A program made the position numbers and the translations under genes. A stretch of DNA of 13,911 nt from Hymenobacter sp. (GTDB lineage: Bacteria; Bacteroidota; Bacteroidia; Cytophagales; Hymenobacteraceae): NCBI GenBank assembly GCA_025362615.1, contig JANYFQ010000508.1, forward strand, positions 1 to 13,911, in the 5' to 3' direction. The first letter of the stretch is position 1, and each line of letters opens with the position of its first letter. Shown here in pieces: positions 1-6,742 of the stretch. The notes beneath the pieces are model-generated. The model had not been told where the DNA came from. It made no database searches and was given only the letters and a program-made list of their open reading frames with translations.

Positions 1-441
1 GTTGAAACGGAAGCCGCCGCCGGGAAACAACTGCATGATAAAGGGCAGCTTGTTGGCCTCCAGCACATCAAGAAAACGGTCAGTATTCCGCAAAAACATC
101 ACGTAGGCCAGCTTGCCCCGCAGCCAACGCGCAGGGTGAAACAACTGCACCCGGCCGCGCATTTCGGGGTGCCGGTCGGTGTATTCGGCCAAAATGGTCG
201 GAAAGCTCCGGGGTTCTTTGGTGTAGTGCCCCAAAGAGTCGCCCGTTGTATAAACGACGGCTGTGGGGTAGTGCCGCAAATAGCCATCGTACTCAGCCAG
301 CCGCCAGCTAGAAAGCTCGTAGGGAAACAAGTCATCGAGCATGATTAGCTCGTGCGACACCTTGCGCTGCCGGTAGCTTTCCAGGATGACTTGATATTTT
401 TCTAGACGCCAGGCAATGCTGTGCTTTATTCTCTTTATCAT
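1..441 (-). CDS. GT-B type glycosyltransferase, C-terminus cut off by the window edge
   Basis: An open minus-strand frame runs from an ATG at 441 to the left edge, giving 147 N-terminal residues with no stop. It begins MIKRIKHSIAW and contains HELIMLDDLFPYELSS, PTAVVY, LRGKLAYVMFL and LEANKLPFIMQLFPGG. By hand alignment about half of these residues are identical to the N-terminal third of the next gene upstream (615-1874), with one single-residue gap, so the two are tandem paralogues. By analogy this is the N-terminal acceptor-side Rossmann domain of a GT4-like glycosyltransferase; the sugar-nucleotide domain lies outside the window. A second in-frame ATG at 447 would add two residues; 441 is preferred because it aligns with the paralogue's start. 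No Shine-Dalgarno sequence is visible. The gap to the upstream gene is 173 bp, with no gene seen in it. Donor and acceptor are unknown. Confidence 0.85.
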   Translation of the reverse strand, partial: MIKRIKHSIAWRLEKYQVILESYRQRKVSHELIMLDDLFPYELSSWRLAEYDGYLRHYPTAVVYTTGDSLGHYTKEPRSFPTILAEYTDRHPEMRGRVQLFHPARWLRGKLAYVMFLRNTDRFLDVLEANKLPFIMQLFPGGGFRFN

Positions 442-614
442 AGCCATTTAAACCATCGAATTTTAGGGCCGTTGCACGCGGCAGCGCCGGCTTGCCACAC
501 CAGCGCCAAACGCACAAGGCTGGTACCCATTTTTCCGGCGAATGGTGTCCGCCCAAGGTAGCTGAATTTCAGGAATGTCAAGTACGCATTTTCCGAATAA
601 ATGCACTGACAAAG

Positions 615-1874
615 TTACGCGTGATAGCTGCCGGGCTGCCGTTTTTCAGGCGGGGCGGGGGCGTTGAGCTGGGCGTTGATGACAGCCAGGCGGTCCGCGA
701 GCCGGGCCTGCTCGTCGTAGAGGCGGGCCATGCGGCCCCGCGTGGCCCGGCCCAAGGCCCGCAGCCGGCCCGGCTCGGCCAGGTAGGGGGCCAGCTTGCG
801 GGCCACGTCCGCCGCCTCGGCCGCGAGCAACACGATGTCCTCCCCGTCGGTGAAAAAACCCCCGTTCTGCCCCAGGTCGTCGGTGCAGAACACGGCCACC
901 CCCGCCGCCCCCGCCTCCACGCAGCAGCCCGTCGGGAAACCGTCGAAAGCCCCCGGCGCCAGCACGAACGAGCGGTTGGGCGAGACGATGGCGTCCATCC
1001 GGGCGTAAAAATCCACGAACCACGCCGTCGGCCGGCTCCCGTAAAACGTGATACGCTCCCCCAGCTCATCCACTGGGATGTCGGTTTCGCTAAAAGACCC
1101 CACGACGTGGAAGCGCAGGGCCGGAAACTGCGGGGCCAAAAGCTTGGCCGCCGCCACGAAAAGGTCGTAGCCCTTGTCGCGGCCCTCGGGCATGTACTTG
1201 CCCGCCACAAAGCACACGTCGAGCGTGGCCTTCCCCGCCGGGTAGGCCGGGCGCGCCACCCCCGAACCGAGCAGCAGCCCCAGCGGCTGCACCAGCCCGT
1301 ACACGCAGCTGATTTGCTCCGGCCGGCAAAAACCCTTCGCCACCAAATAGTCGCGGATAATATTCTGCGTCGTGATGATGTACCGGAAACACGGCGAACC
1401 GCACACCCGCGCCAACTGACGGTCCGACTCCGCCTCGTTCAACCGAAAATTGCCACCGGGAAACAACTGCATGACGAAGGGCAGCTTGTTGGCCTCCAGC
1501 ACCTCCAGGAAGCCGTAGGCATTGTGCAAAAACATCACGTAGCCCAAACGACCCCGGAGCTTGCGGAGGGGGTGAAACGGCACCACGCGCCTGGCCAAAA
1601 GCGGGTGCTGCACGGCGTACTCGGCAATTACCTCGGTGAGGGGACGGGTTTCTTTGACGTACCCAAACGCCGTGGCAGAGGAATAAACAACGGCCGTCGG
1701 AATGTTCTGCAAATAGCCCGAGTATTCGGCGATACGAAAAGAGGAAAGCGCGTACGGAAAAATATCGTCCAGAATAATCAGTTCGTGGACGGTATTGGTG
1801 TGCCAGACGTTTTCTGCCTTCACCATCAGCGTGTTCCAGCGGGTGCTGAGGGCATTTTTAATTCTTTGCAGCAT
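615..1874 (-). CDS. Glycosyltransferase, group 1 / GT4-like (GT-B fold)
   Basis: This 419-residue cytoplasmic protein should transfer a sugar from a nucleotide donor to a growing glycan. The N-terminal half carries the same HELIxLDDxFPY and LEANKLPFxMQLFPGG blocks as its downstream paralogue. The C-terminal Rossmann domain starts near residue 218 with LDVCFVAGKYMPEGRDKGYDLF, followed by LRFHVVGSF (about 254-261). A GT4-type donor-site block, FDGFPTGCCVEAGAAG at about 310-325, has the acidic residue followed by a glycine-rich turn that normally contacts the donor phosphate and ribose. Residues about 370-400 are rich in Arg, Ala and Leu and may form a long helix. There is no signal peptide or membrane segment. 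The ATG at 1874 is chosen because a nearby upstream ATG (1886-1884) is out of frame. The gene follows a palindromic intergenic element, not the usual short spacer. Family call is firm; donor sugar cannot be told. Confidence 0.88.
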   Translation of the reverse strand: MLQRIKNALSTRWNTLMVKAENVWHTNTVHELIILDDIFPYALSSFRIAEYSGYLQNIPTAVVYSSATAFGYVKETRPLTEVIAEYAVQHPLLARRVVPFHPLRKLRGRLGYVMFLHNAYGFLEVLEANKLPFVMQLFPGGNFRLNEAESDRQLARVCGSPCFRYIITTQNIIRDYLVAKGFCRPEQISCVYGLVQPLGLLLGSGVARPAYPAGKATLDVCFVAGKYMPEGRDKGYDLFVAAAKLLAPQFPALRFHVVGSFSETDIPVDELGERITFYGSRPTAWFVDFYARMDAIVSPNRSFVLAPGAFDGFPTGCCVEAGAAGVAVFCTDDLGQNGGFFTDGEDIVLLAAEAADVARKLAPYLAEPGRLRALGRATRGRMARLYDEQARLADRLAVINAQLNAPAPPEKRQPGSYHA

Positions 1875-1914
1875 TGAATAGCATTGCTTGAATCGAGCGG
1901 ATTATTTTTACTAT

Positions 1915-2110
1915 CTGTTGTTACGCGGGGCAGGCGGTTGGCGCGGGCCTCTTGGCCCGTGCAGGCTACTAGCGGGCCGCTGGCCCGCACCGCAGCGCCG
2001 AAAGCGTCTGTTCGTCCACGGCCCATCATTCAACGATTGGGGTCAGAGGCCCCAAAAGTAGTCGGCACGGGCCTGGAGGCCTGCGCCAAAACGCCACCGC
2101 GTAACAGCAG
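1915..2110. repeat. Palindromic non-coding element (REP/MITE-like), two inverted ~75-bp arms
   Basis: The left arm on the plus strand (1915 to about 1992) and the right arm on the minus strand (2110 to about 2033) are related. Both open with CTGYTGTTACGCGG. Both then carry a hairpin formed by a GCGCRGGCC / GGCCCGTGC pair with a 4-nt loop, then CTACT, then a second hairpin. The second stem is GCGGGCC/GGCCCGC in the left arm and TTGGGG/CCCCAA in the right arm, so paired bases have changed together. No open frame with protein character lies inside. The element fills the space between two glycosyltransferase genes and ends just beyond the stop codon of the GT2 gene. ACTAT occurs immediately left (1910-1914) and 2 bp beyond the right end (2113-2117), a possible but unproven target duplication. 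Confidence 0.7.
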
Positions 2111-2135
2111 TCACTATTATTCTACTGCTGTTACG
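2100..2135 (-). terminator. Perfect 12-bp stem spanning the GT2 stop codon
   Basis: CGTAACAGCAGT at 2100-2111 and ACTGCTGTTACG at 2124-2135 are exact reverse complements separated by 12 bases. The loop holds the TAA stop of the GT2 gene (2117-2119). A stem-loop could therefore form at the mRNA 3' end of that gene. A short run of four T (minus strand) follows about 10 bases after the stem, which is too weak and too far for a classic intrinsic terminator. It may attenuate transcription into the downstream glycosyltransferases, protect the 3' end, or simply be a by-product of the repeat arm starting here. Confidence 0.35.
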
Positions 2136-3058
2136 TAAACGTCTTTCACCACGTAAAGCGGGCGTTTGCGGGCAGCATCCAGCCCGCGCCACACGTACTC
2201 ACCAATGACGCCAAGCGCCACCATTTGAAAAGCTGACACAAAGAGCACCACCACCATGAGTGTCGTCCAGCCCTGCGGCTCGCTGGAGCTGACAAAGCGG
2301 AGGGCAATGATGTAGAAGCCGTAAATAAGCGCCACCAGCCCCAACGCCAGGCCCGCCACCGAAATGGCCCGCACCGGCACAAAAGAAAAGGCCAGGAGCG
2401 AATCAATAAGCAGCTTTATCTTCTTGCTCAGCGTCCAGCGCGACCTCCCGATTTCGCGCTTGCGCCGCACGTAAGGAATATTGACGTAGGGAAACCCCAA
2501 CCACACCATGAGGTAAAACACGTTGGAGTTGCGCTCCTGCAGGGCCACGACCTGCTGGCTCACCTGCCGGTCAAAAAACACGAAATCGAAGCCACCGTCG
2601 GGGATGTTTTTCAGCGCCAGGTGCTTCATCAGCCAGTGAAAAAGCTGGGCGAACCAACGGCTGGGGCCGGTTTCCCCGCGGTCTTGCCGGTTGCCGATGA
2701 CGAGCTTAAAGCCTTTTTGCCAGTACGCGTACATCTGCACCATCAGCTCGGGCGGGTCCTGCATATCGGCCGTAATCACGGCCTGGCAGTCGCCGGTGGC
2801 GTGGGCCATGCCGGCCACGATGGCGTTGTAGGAACCCACGTTGGCGGCCAAATCGACGATGCGGATTTTACCGGGGTAAGCGGCCTGCGCCCGTTGCAGC
2901 GCCCCGATGGTGTCGTCGCCGGAGCCGTCGTTCACCAATACGTACTCGAAACTTACGTCGGCGGGAAAATTGGCCTCGTTGGCCACCAACTCCCGCACCG
3001 TTACGGGGATGTTGTCCTCGTTGAAATAACAGGGAACGATGACGGAGAGCTTACTCAT
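2117..3058 (-). CDS. GtrB/DPM1-like membrane-anchored family 2 glycosyltransferase
   Basis: This 313-residue GT-A enzyme probably moves a sugar from a nucleotide donor to polyprenyl phosphate on the cytoplasmic face of the inner membrane, making a lipid-linked sugar for a surface glycan. The N-terminal GT2 domain shows SVIVPCYFNEDN (5-16), FEYVLVNDGSGDDT (37-50), LAANVGSYNAI (70-80) and the metal-binding block TADMQDPPEL (96-105). RRKREIGRSRWTLSKK (198-213) corresponds to the conserved basic block of GtrB-type enzymes near the membrane interface. Two hydrophobic membrane segments follow, about 228-254 and 265-290, then the typical RPLYVVKDVY tail. Length and topology match the GtrB group. Its last residues VTAVE are encoded by a sequence that also occurs in the adjoining repeat. 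It starts 81 bp after the aminotransferase stop; this gap is AT-rich next to the start. The exact sugar is not deducible. Confidence 0.92.
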   Translation of the reverse strand: MSKLSVIVPCYFNEDNIPVTVRELVANEANFPADVSFEYVLVNDGSGDDTIGALQRAQAAYPGKIRIVDLAANVGSYNAIVAGMAHATGDCQAVITADMQDPPELMVQMYAYWQKGFKLVIGNRQDRGETGPSRWFAQLFHWLMKHLALKNIPDGGFDFVFFDRQVSQQVVALQERNSNVFYLMVWLGFPYVNIPYVRRKREIGRSRWTLSKKIKLLIDSLLAFSFVPVRAISVAGLALGLVALIYGFYIIALRFVSSSEPQGWTTLMVVVLFVSAFQMVALGVIGEYVWRGLDAARKRPLYVVKDVYVTAVE

Positions 3059-3139
3059 TTATCAAAATACAGTTTACCAATTTTCGCCACTAAAGGCCCG
3101 GCAGCCGGCGGCTCACCCGGTGCCGACAAACGCTCCTGT

Positions 3140-4243
3140 TTAGTTGGCAAATGAGCGCAACGCTGCCGCCACGGCGGCCACATGGTCCTCGGTCATGCCC
3201 GGCCACATGGGCAGGCTCAGGCAGGTAGCCGCCAGCTCTTCGGCGATGGGGAACGTGCCGGCGGGCAGGCCCAGCGCGGCGTAGGCTTGCTGCCGGTGGG
3301 GCGGCACGGGGTAGTGGATGAGGGTGCCAATGCCCTGGTTGGCAAGGTGCTGCTGCACGGCCTCCCGCTGGGCGTGATGCACCACGTAGAGGTGGTAAAC
3401 GTGGGTGGCACCGGGGGCCGTGTGCGGCAAGCGCAGCCCGGCAATGCCGGCCAGGTGGCGGTTGTAGAGGGCCGCTACCTCGCGGCGCTGGGCCGTCCAG
3501 CCGGCCAGGTGGGCCAGTTTGGTCCGCAACACGGCGGCTTGCAGCTCGTCGAGGCGGGAGTTGTAGCCCACCACTTCGTTGTAGTACTTCTGCTGCGAGC
3601 CGTAGTTGCGGAGCACGCGCACACGCTGGTCCAGCGCGGCATCGTTGGTGGTGATGGCCCCGGCATCGCCTAGTGCCCCCAGGTTTTTACCGGGGTAAAA
3701 GCTGGTGCCGTTGAGGATGCCGAAACTGCCGGTCACGCGGCCATTAAAGGTCGCGCCCTGGGCCTGGGCATTGTCTTCTATTACGTGCAGGTTGTGGGTG
3801 GTGGCCAAGGCCATGATTTCCGTCATCCGGCACGCCTGCCCGTACAAATGCACCGGCATGATGGCGCGGGTGCGGGGCGTGAGGGCCGCCGCAATCAGCG
3901 CCGGGTCGAGGTTGCTCGTGGCGGGGTCGGGCTCCACTCCTATCGGTGTAGCCCCGACCTGCGTCACGGCCAGCCAGGTAGCGATGTAGGTGTTGGACGG
4001 CACGATTACCTCATCGCCCGGCCCGATTTCCAGGGCCCGCAGCGCCAGCACCAGCGCATCCAGCCCATTGGCCACGCCGATGGTGTGCTTCGCGCCGCTA
4101 AAGGCCGAATAATCAGCTTCGAACTGTTTTACTTCTTCCCCCAGCACGTACCAGTACGAGTCGTACACGCGGGCCACGGCGGCCAGCACTTCCTCGCGGA
4201 TGGAAACGTGCTGCGGCTGAAAAGAGAGAAAAGGGACTTGCAT
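3140..4243 (-). CDS. DegT/DnrJ/EryC1 PLP-dependent sugar aminotransferase (FdtB/QdtB-like)
   Basis: This 367-residue cytoplasmic enzyme should transfer an amino group from glutamate to a keto-sugar nucleotide using PLP. Visible family marks are VANGLDALVLAL (57-68, PLP phosphate region), GDEVIVPSNTYIATWLAV (76-93), VIEDNAQAQGA (154-164, with Asp157 expected to hold the pyridine nitrogen) and SFYPGKNLGALGDAGAI (181-197), where Lys186 is the Schiff-base lysine. The EDxAQAxGA and SFYPGKNLGALGDAGA wording is typical of the FdtB/QdtB/DesV group that aminates C3 of dTDP-3-keto-6-deoxyhexoses. The FdtA/QdtA-like ketoisomerase two genes upstream supports C3 rather than C4 amination. Length is normal for the family and all core residues are present. 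The gap to the upstream acyltransferase is 83 bp. Whether the product has the galacto (Fuc3N) or gluco (Qui3N) configuration cannot be decided from this gene. Confidence 0.93.
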   Translation of the reverse strand: MQVPFLSFQPQHVSIREEVLAAVARVYDSYWYVLGEEVKQFEADYSAFSGAKHTIGVANGLDALVLALRALEIGPGDEVIVPSNTYIATWLAVTQVGATPIGVEPDPATSNLDPALIAAALTPRTRAIMPVHLYGQACRMTEIMALATTHNLHVIEDNAQAQGATFNGRVTGSFGILNGTSFYPGKNLGALGDAGAITTNDAALDQRVRVLRNYGSQQKYYNEVVGYNSRLDELQAAVLRTKLAHLAGWTAQRREVAALYNRHLAGIAGLRLPHTAPGATHVYHLYVVHHAQREAVQQHLANQGIGTLIHYPVPPHRQQAYAALGLPAGTFPIAEELAATCLSLPMWPGMTEDHVAAVAAALRSFAN

Positions 4244-4326
4244 GGCAAAATATTAAATCTGACGTGCGACGACTAATCGCAGACGTTCCAACTACTTATT
4301 AATCTTCCCACTAGGGCATATTTCTT

Positions 4327-5277
4327 CTATCCACTGCACGCCAGTACGTGCGTCGTACTGCCGAGCCGGAAGCCGAGCTTTTCGCAGGTGCGAAACACGG
4401 CTTTGTTGGTGGCCTGAGTTGTCATCAAAACGTAGGGCAGAGATAAGGCGGCGGCGCGGCGCACGGTTTCGGCCACCAGCTTGAGGTGCCAGCCCCGGTT
4501 GGCGGGGCCAACGGCGGTGAGCAGCACCCGCGAATGGCCACTGCCCGGCACTCCGGCCTCGGCGGGCGTGTCGCCGATGGCCAGGAAGGCATCCACGGGC
4601 AAATCCGGCGCGTCGGGCAGCAGCACGGCATCGGCGTAGGTGCCGGCCACGGCGGCTTCGGCGTAGCGGGCCAGGAAGGCATCGGCGCGGGCCGGGCCAA
4701 ACCACGGGTCGGCGTGAAAACGGTCGTAGTCGTTGCGGGCGGCAGAGGCGATGCGGCCGATGGCGGCAGCTTCGTCGGGCCGGGCCAGGCGCACCGGGGC
4801 GGGCGGTGGCAGCGGGGCGGCGGCCACCGGGCAATAGAAATTCAGCCGGGTTTCAATCAATTGCCAGCCGCCGCTGGTCAGGGCTTGCAGCAGTCGGGTG
4901 TCCTCGGCGGGCACCACACTAAAGGCGTAGTACGGGCCACGACTGGCCAGTTCCTGCCGCAAGCCAGCCGCAGCTTTAGCCAATTTAGTGCTTTCAGCCT
5001 CAGCAAACAAGCCAGTAAAAAGACGGTAAGTAGGTGTCCCGAAATAATCGGAATCCCAAGCCAGATGCTGAAGCAGCCACTGCCCGGCTGTACCCAACAT
5101 CGGCAATACTTCCTCGCCGGACTGACGGCCAAAGGCCAAGGCAGCCCCGGTGCCGTAGCGTTGCTGCTGCGGCACCGGGGGCAGCTCGCGCAAAAAATGC
5201 GTCGGCGAATGCAGTGCCAGTACCTCGGCCCGCGCCGCTACCAGCGCGGCATCGACGGCTACGATTTGCCCTGCCAT
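4327..5277 (-). CDS. WecD-like GNAT N-acyltransferase for an amino-sugar nucleotide
   Basis: This 316-residue protein is built like WecD/RffC, the dTDP-fucosamine acetyltransferase: an N-terminal domain containing LAWDSDYFGTPTYRL (72-86), resembling the WDSxFF signature of that group, and a C-terminal GNAT domain (about 160-316). The GNAT part has acetyl-CoA motif A-like HSRVLLTAVGPANRGWHLKLV (248-268) and motif B-like TQATNKAVFRTCEKLGFRLGST (287-308). The motif A pyrophosphate loop, normally QxxGxG/A, is poorly conserved (AVGPANRGW), so cofactor binding may be slightly unusual. Flanked by a 3,4-ketoisomerase and a C3-type aminotransferase, it most likely acylates the new amino group to finish a 3-acylamino-3,6-dideoxyhexose donor. 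Its ATG at 5277 overlaps the end of the ketoisomerase gene by 19 bp, which suggests translational coupling. A proline/alanine-rich linker occurs at about 151-161. The acyl group need not be acetyl. Confidence 0.82.
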   Translation of the reverse strand: MAGQIVAVDAALVAARAEVLALHSPTHFLRELPPVPQQQRYGTGAALAFGRQSGEEVLPMLGTAGQWLLQHLAWDSDYFGTPTYRLFTGLFAEAESTKLAKAAAGLRQELASRGPYYAFSVVPAEDTRLLQALTSGGWQLIETRLNFYCPVAAAPLPPPAPVRLARPDEAAAIGRIASAARNDYDRFHADPWFGPARADAFLARYAEAAVAGTYADAVLLPDAPDLPVDAFLAIGDTPAEAGVPGSGHSRVLLTAVGPANRGWHLKLVAETVRRAAALSLPYVLMTTQATNKAVFRTCEKLGFRLGSTTHVLACSG

Positions 5278-5669
5278 ATGCGCCGAAAATCGTCGTAATC
5301 ACGAATGTAGTCGGCCTCGTTGTAAGGAGCCGAGGCCAGCACCAACTGCACCGCCGAATGCGAGTACTGCATGGTATGCCACACGTGCGGCGGCACGTAG
5401 AGCCCCACGTTGGGGTCTTCGAGCCGGAAGGTTTGGATGGTGCCGTCGGCGTGTTCGGTGGTGACAACGATGCGGCCGGCCGCCGCAATCAGCACCTGTT
5501 CCGTCGTGTGATGGGCGTGGCGACCGCGCACGATGCTTTCGGGCGTGTAGTACGTCCAAAAAGTGCGCTGCACCGCAAACGGCACCAGTTTATCCGCTTC
5601 CGTAACCGAAATATAACCAATTTCGGGGGCACCCAGCTTGGGGAATTGAATCAGATACGGCTCCGTCAT
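5259..5669 (-). CDS. FdtA/QdtA-type dTDP-4-keto-6-deoxyglucose 3,4-ketoisomerase (cupin)
   Basis: This 136-residue single-domain cupin belongs to the FdtA/QdtA/WxcM-like group, which moves the keto group of dTDP-4-keto-6-deoxy-D-glucose from C4 to C3. The diagnostic block RGRHAHHTTEQVLIAAAG sits at 48-65, with His51 and His53 matching the two active-site histidines known for FdtA. FWTYY (37-41), VGLYVPPHVWHTMQY (about 88-102) and the SAPYNEADYIRDYDDFRR tail are also typical. Length matches the usual 130-140 residues. The ATG at 5669 is chosen because it gives the normal N-terminus and lies 4 bp after the uxs stop; a longer GTG-type start at 5732 would overlap uxs by about 59 bp. An AAGGA lies only 1 base before the ATG, too close to act as a normal ribosome site. 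FdtA (galacto product) and QdtA (gluco product) cannot be separated here. Confidence 0.9.
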   Translation of the reverse strand: MTEPYLIQFPKLGAPEIGYISVTEADKLVPFAVQRTFWTYYTPESIVRGRHAHHTTEQVLIAAAGRIVVTTEHADGTIQTFRLEDPNVGLYVPPHVWHTMQYSHSAVQLVLASAPYNEADYIRDYDDFRRIWQGKS

Positions 5670-5673
5670 GTCC

Positions 5674-6612
5674 TTACTTAACGTGCTCCTTGAAATACGC
5701 CAGCGTCCGGCGCAGGCCCTCGGCGCGGTCAATCTTCGGCTCCCAGCCCAGGATTTCGCGGGCCTTCGTGATGTCGGGCTTGCGCTTCATGGGGTCGTTT
5801 TCGGGCAGGGCCTGGTACGTGGGCTTGAACTCGACACCGGTGAGGCGGGCAATTTCTTCGCCGAACTCCTTAATGGTGATTTCCGACGGGTTACCGATGT
5901 TTACGGGCAGGTGGTAGTCGCTGAGCAGCAGGCGGTAAATACCCTCTACCAGGTCGTCCACGTAGCAGAACGAGCGGGTCTGCATTCCGTCGCCAAACAC
6001 GGTCAGGTTCTCGCCGCGCAGAGCCTGCGAAAGGAAAGCCGGCAGTACGCGGCCGTCGTCGAGGCGCATCCGGGGGCCGTAGGTGTTGAAAATGCGGATG
6101 ATGCGGGTTTCGAGGCCGTGGTGGTTGTGGTAAGCCATCGTGATGGCTTCCTGAAACCGCTTGGCTTCGTCGTAGCAGCCGCGGGGGCCGACGGGGTTCA
6201 CGTTGCCGTAATATTCTTCTACTTGCGGGTGGATTTCGGGGTCGCCGTACACTTCCGAGGTACTGGCAATCAACATCCTTGCGCCCTTCACCCGCGCCAG
6301 GCCCAGCAGGTTGTGGGTGCCGAGCGAGCCGACTTTCAGGGTCTGAATCGGAATTTTGAGGTAGTCAATCGGCGAGGCGGGCGAGGCGAAGTGCAGGATG
6401 TAATCGAGCTTGCCGGGCACGAACACGAACTTGCTCACATCGGCGTGATGAAACTCAAAATCTTCCTTACCAAACAAATGCTCAATGTTCTGGAGCGACC
6501 CCGTGATGAGGTTGTCCATCGCAATGACGTGGTAGCCTTCGGCCAGAAACCGGTCGCAGAGGTGAGAGCCGAGGAAACCGGCCCCGCCGGTGATGAGTAC
6601 GCGCTTTTTCAT
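5674..6612 (-). CDS. uxs: UDP-glucuronate decarboxylase (UDP-xylose synthase), extended SDR
   Basis: This 312-residue cytoplasmic NAD-dependent enzyme should convert UDP-glucuronate to UDP-xylose and CO2. The Rossmann motif GGAGFLGSHL is at 9-18. The UXS signature HFASPASPIDYLKIPIQTLKVGSLGTHN spans 74-101. STSEVYGDPE (117-126) carries the catalytic-region Glu120, and CYDEAKR (146-152) holds the SDR pair Tyr147 and Lys151. GNVNPVGPR (136-144) and RIFNTYGPRMRLDDGRV (about 173-189) complete the family pattern. The protein has a single domain, without the transformylase domain of ArnA. The gene lies directly downstream of ugd, whose product makes its substrate, and 4 bp upstream of the ketoisomerase gene. 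The ATG at 6612 begins the usual MKKRVLITGGAG. The spacer before it is AT-rich with octamer repeats, and no Shine-Dalgarno sequence is seen. A dTDP-glucose 4,6-dehydratase is less likely because of the SPASPIDYL block. Confidence 0.95.
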   Translation of the reverse strand: MKKRVLITGGAGFLGSHLCDRFLAEGYHVIAMDNLITGSLQNIEHLFGKEDFEFHHADVSKFVFVPGKLDYILHFASPASPIDYLKIPIQTLKVGSLGTHNLLGLARVKGARMLIASTSEVYGDPEIHPQVEEYYGNVNPVGPRGCYDEAKRFQEAITMAYHNHHGLETRIIRIFNTYGPRMRLDDGRVLPAFLSQALRGENLTVFGDGMQTRSFCYVDDLVEGIYRLLLSDYHLPVNIGNPSEITIKEFGEEIARLTGVEFKPTYQALPENDPMKRKPDITKAREILGWEPKIDRAEGLRRTLAYFKEHVK

Positions 6613-6618
6613 TCTTTT

Positions 6619-6650
6619 AATTGCTGAATTGTTTAATTGCTAAATTGTTG
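6619..6650 (+). repeat. Octamer tandem repeat tract 1 (4 x 8 bp)
   Basis: Four consecutive 8-bp units read AATTGCTG, AATTGTTT, AATTGCTA and AATTGTTG, a consensus of AATTGYTN. The tract is AT-rich in a GC-rich region and lies just before the uxs start. It overlaps the left half of the 40-bp inverted repeat. Confidence 0.7.
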
Positions 6651-6659
6651 CTCATACGT
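6620..6659 (+). repeat. Left copy of the 40-bp inverted repeat bracketing ugd
   Basis: The 40 bases here match the reverse complement of 8225-8264 at 38 of 40 positions; the differences are at the 5th and 7th base. Identity includes the octamer tract plus the non-repetitive tail GCTCATACGT, so it is not explained by low complexity alone. It lies between ugd and uxs. Confidence 0.8.
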
Positions 6660-6742
6660 GCCCCAGAACGGCACTGCGCTCCCTGCGACTTTGCCACTGC
6701 GGGACAGCTAGTAGAACGTCCAACGAAAAACAAGAAACACCC

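Noticed and set aside
610..617. TAACTTTG on the minus strand, matching the TAnnTTTG promoter consensus
   Set aside because: It overlaps the stop codon of the upstream glycosyltransferase, lies about 170 bp before the next start, and has no -33 box at the right distance; probably chance.
492..1877. Long plus-strand open frame (461 codons) opposite the GT4-like gene
   Set aside because: It is antisense to a well-supported glycosyltransferase. Its translation is rich in Arg, His, Gly and Pro with no family motif, as expected from the complement of GC-rich coding DNA.
4292..4834. Minus-strand open frame overlapping the acyltransferase gene
   Set aside because: It is an out-of-frame shadow rich in Arg, Pro and Gly, whereas the 4327-5277 frame carries WecD and GNAT motifs.
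5259..5732. Longer version of the ketoisomerase with 21 extra N-terminal residues
   Set aside because: The extension would start inside uxs and has no counterpart in FdtA/QdtA proteins. The ATG at 5669 gives the normal length.
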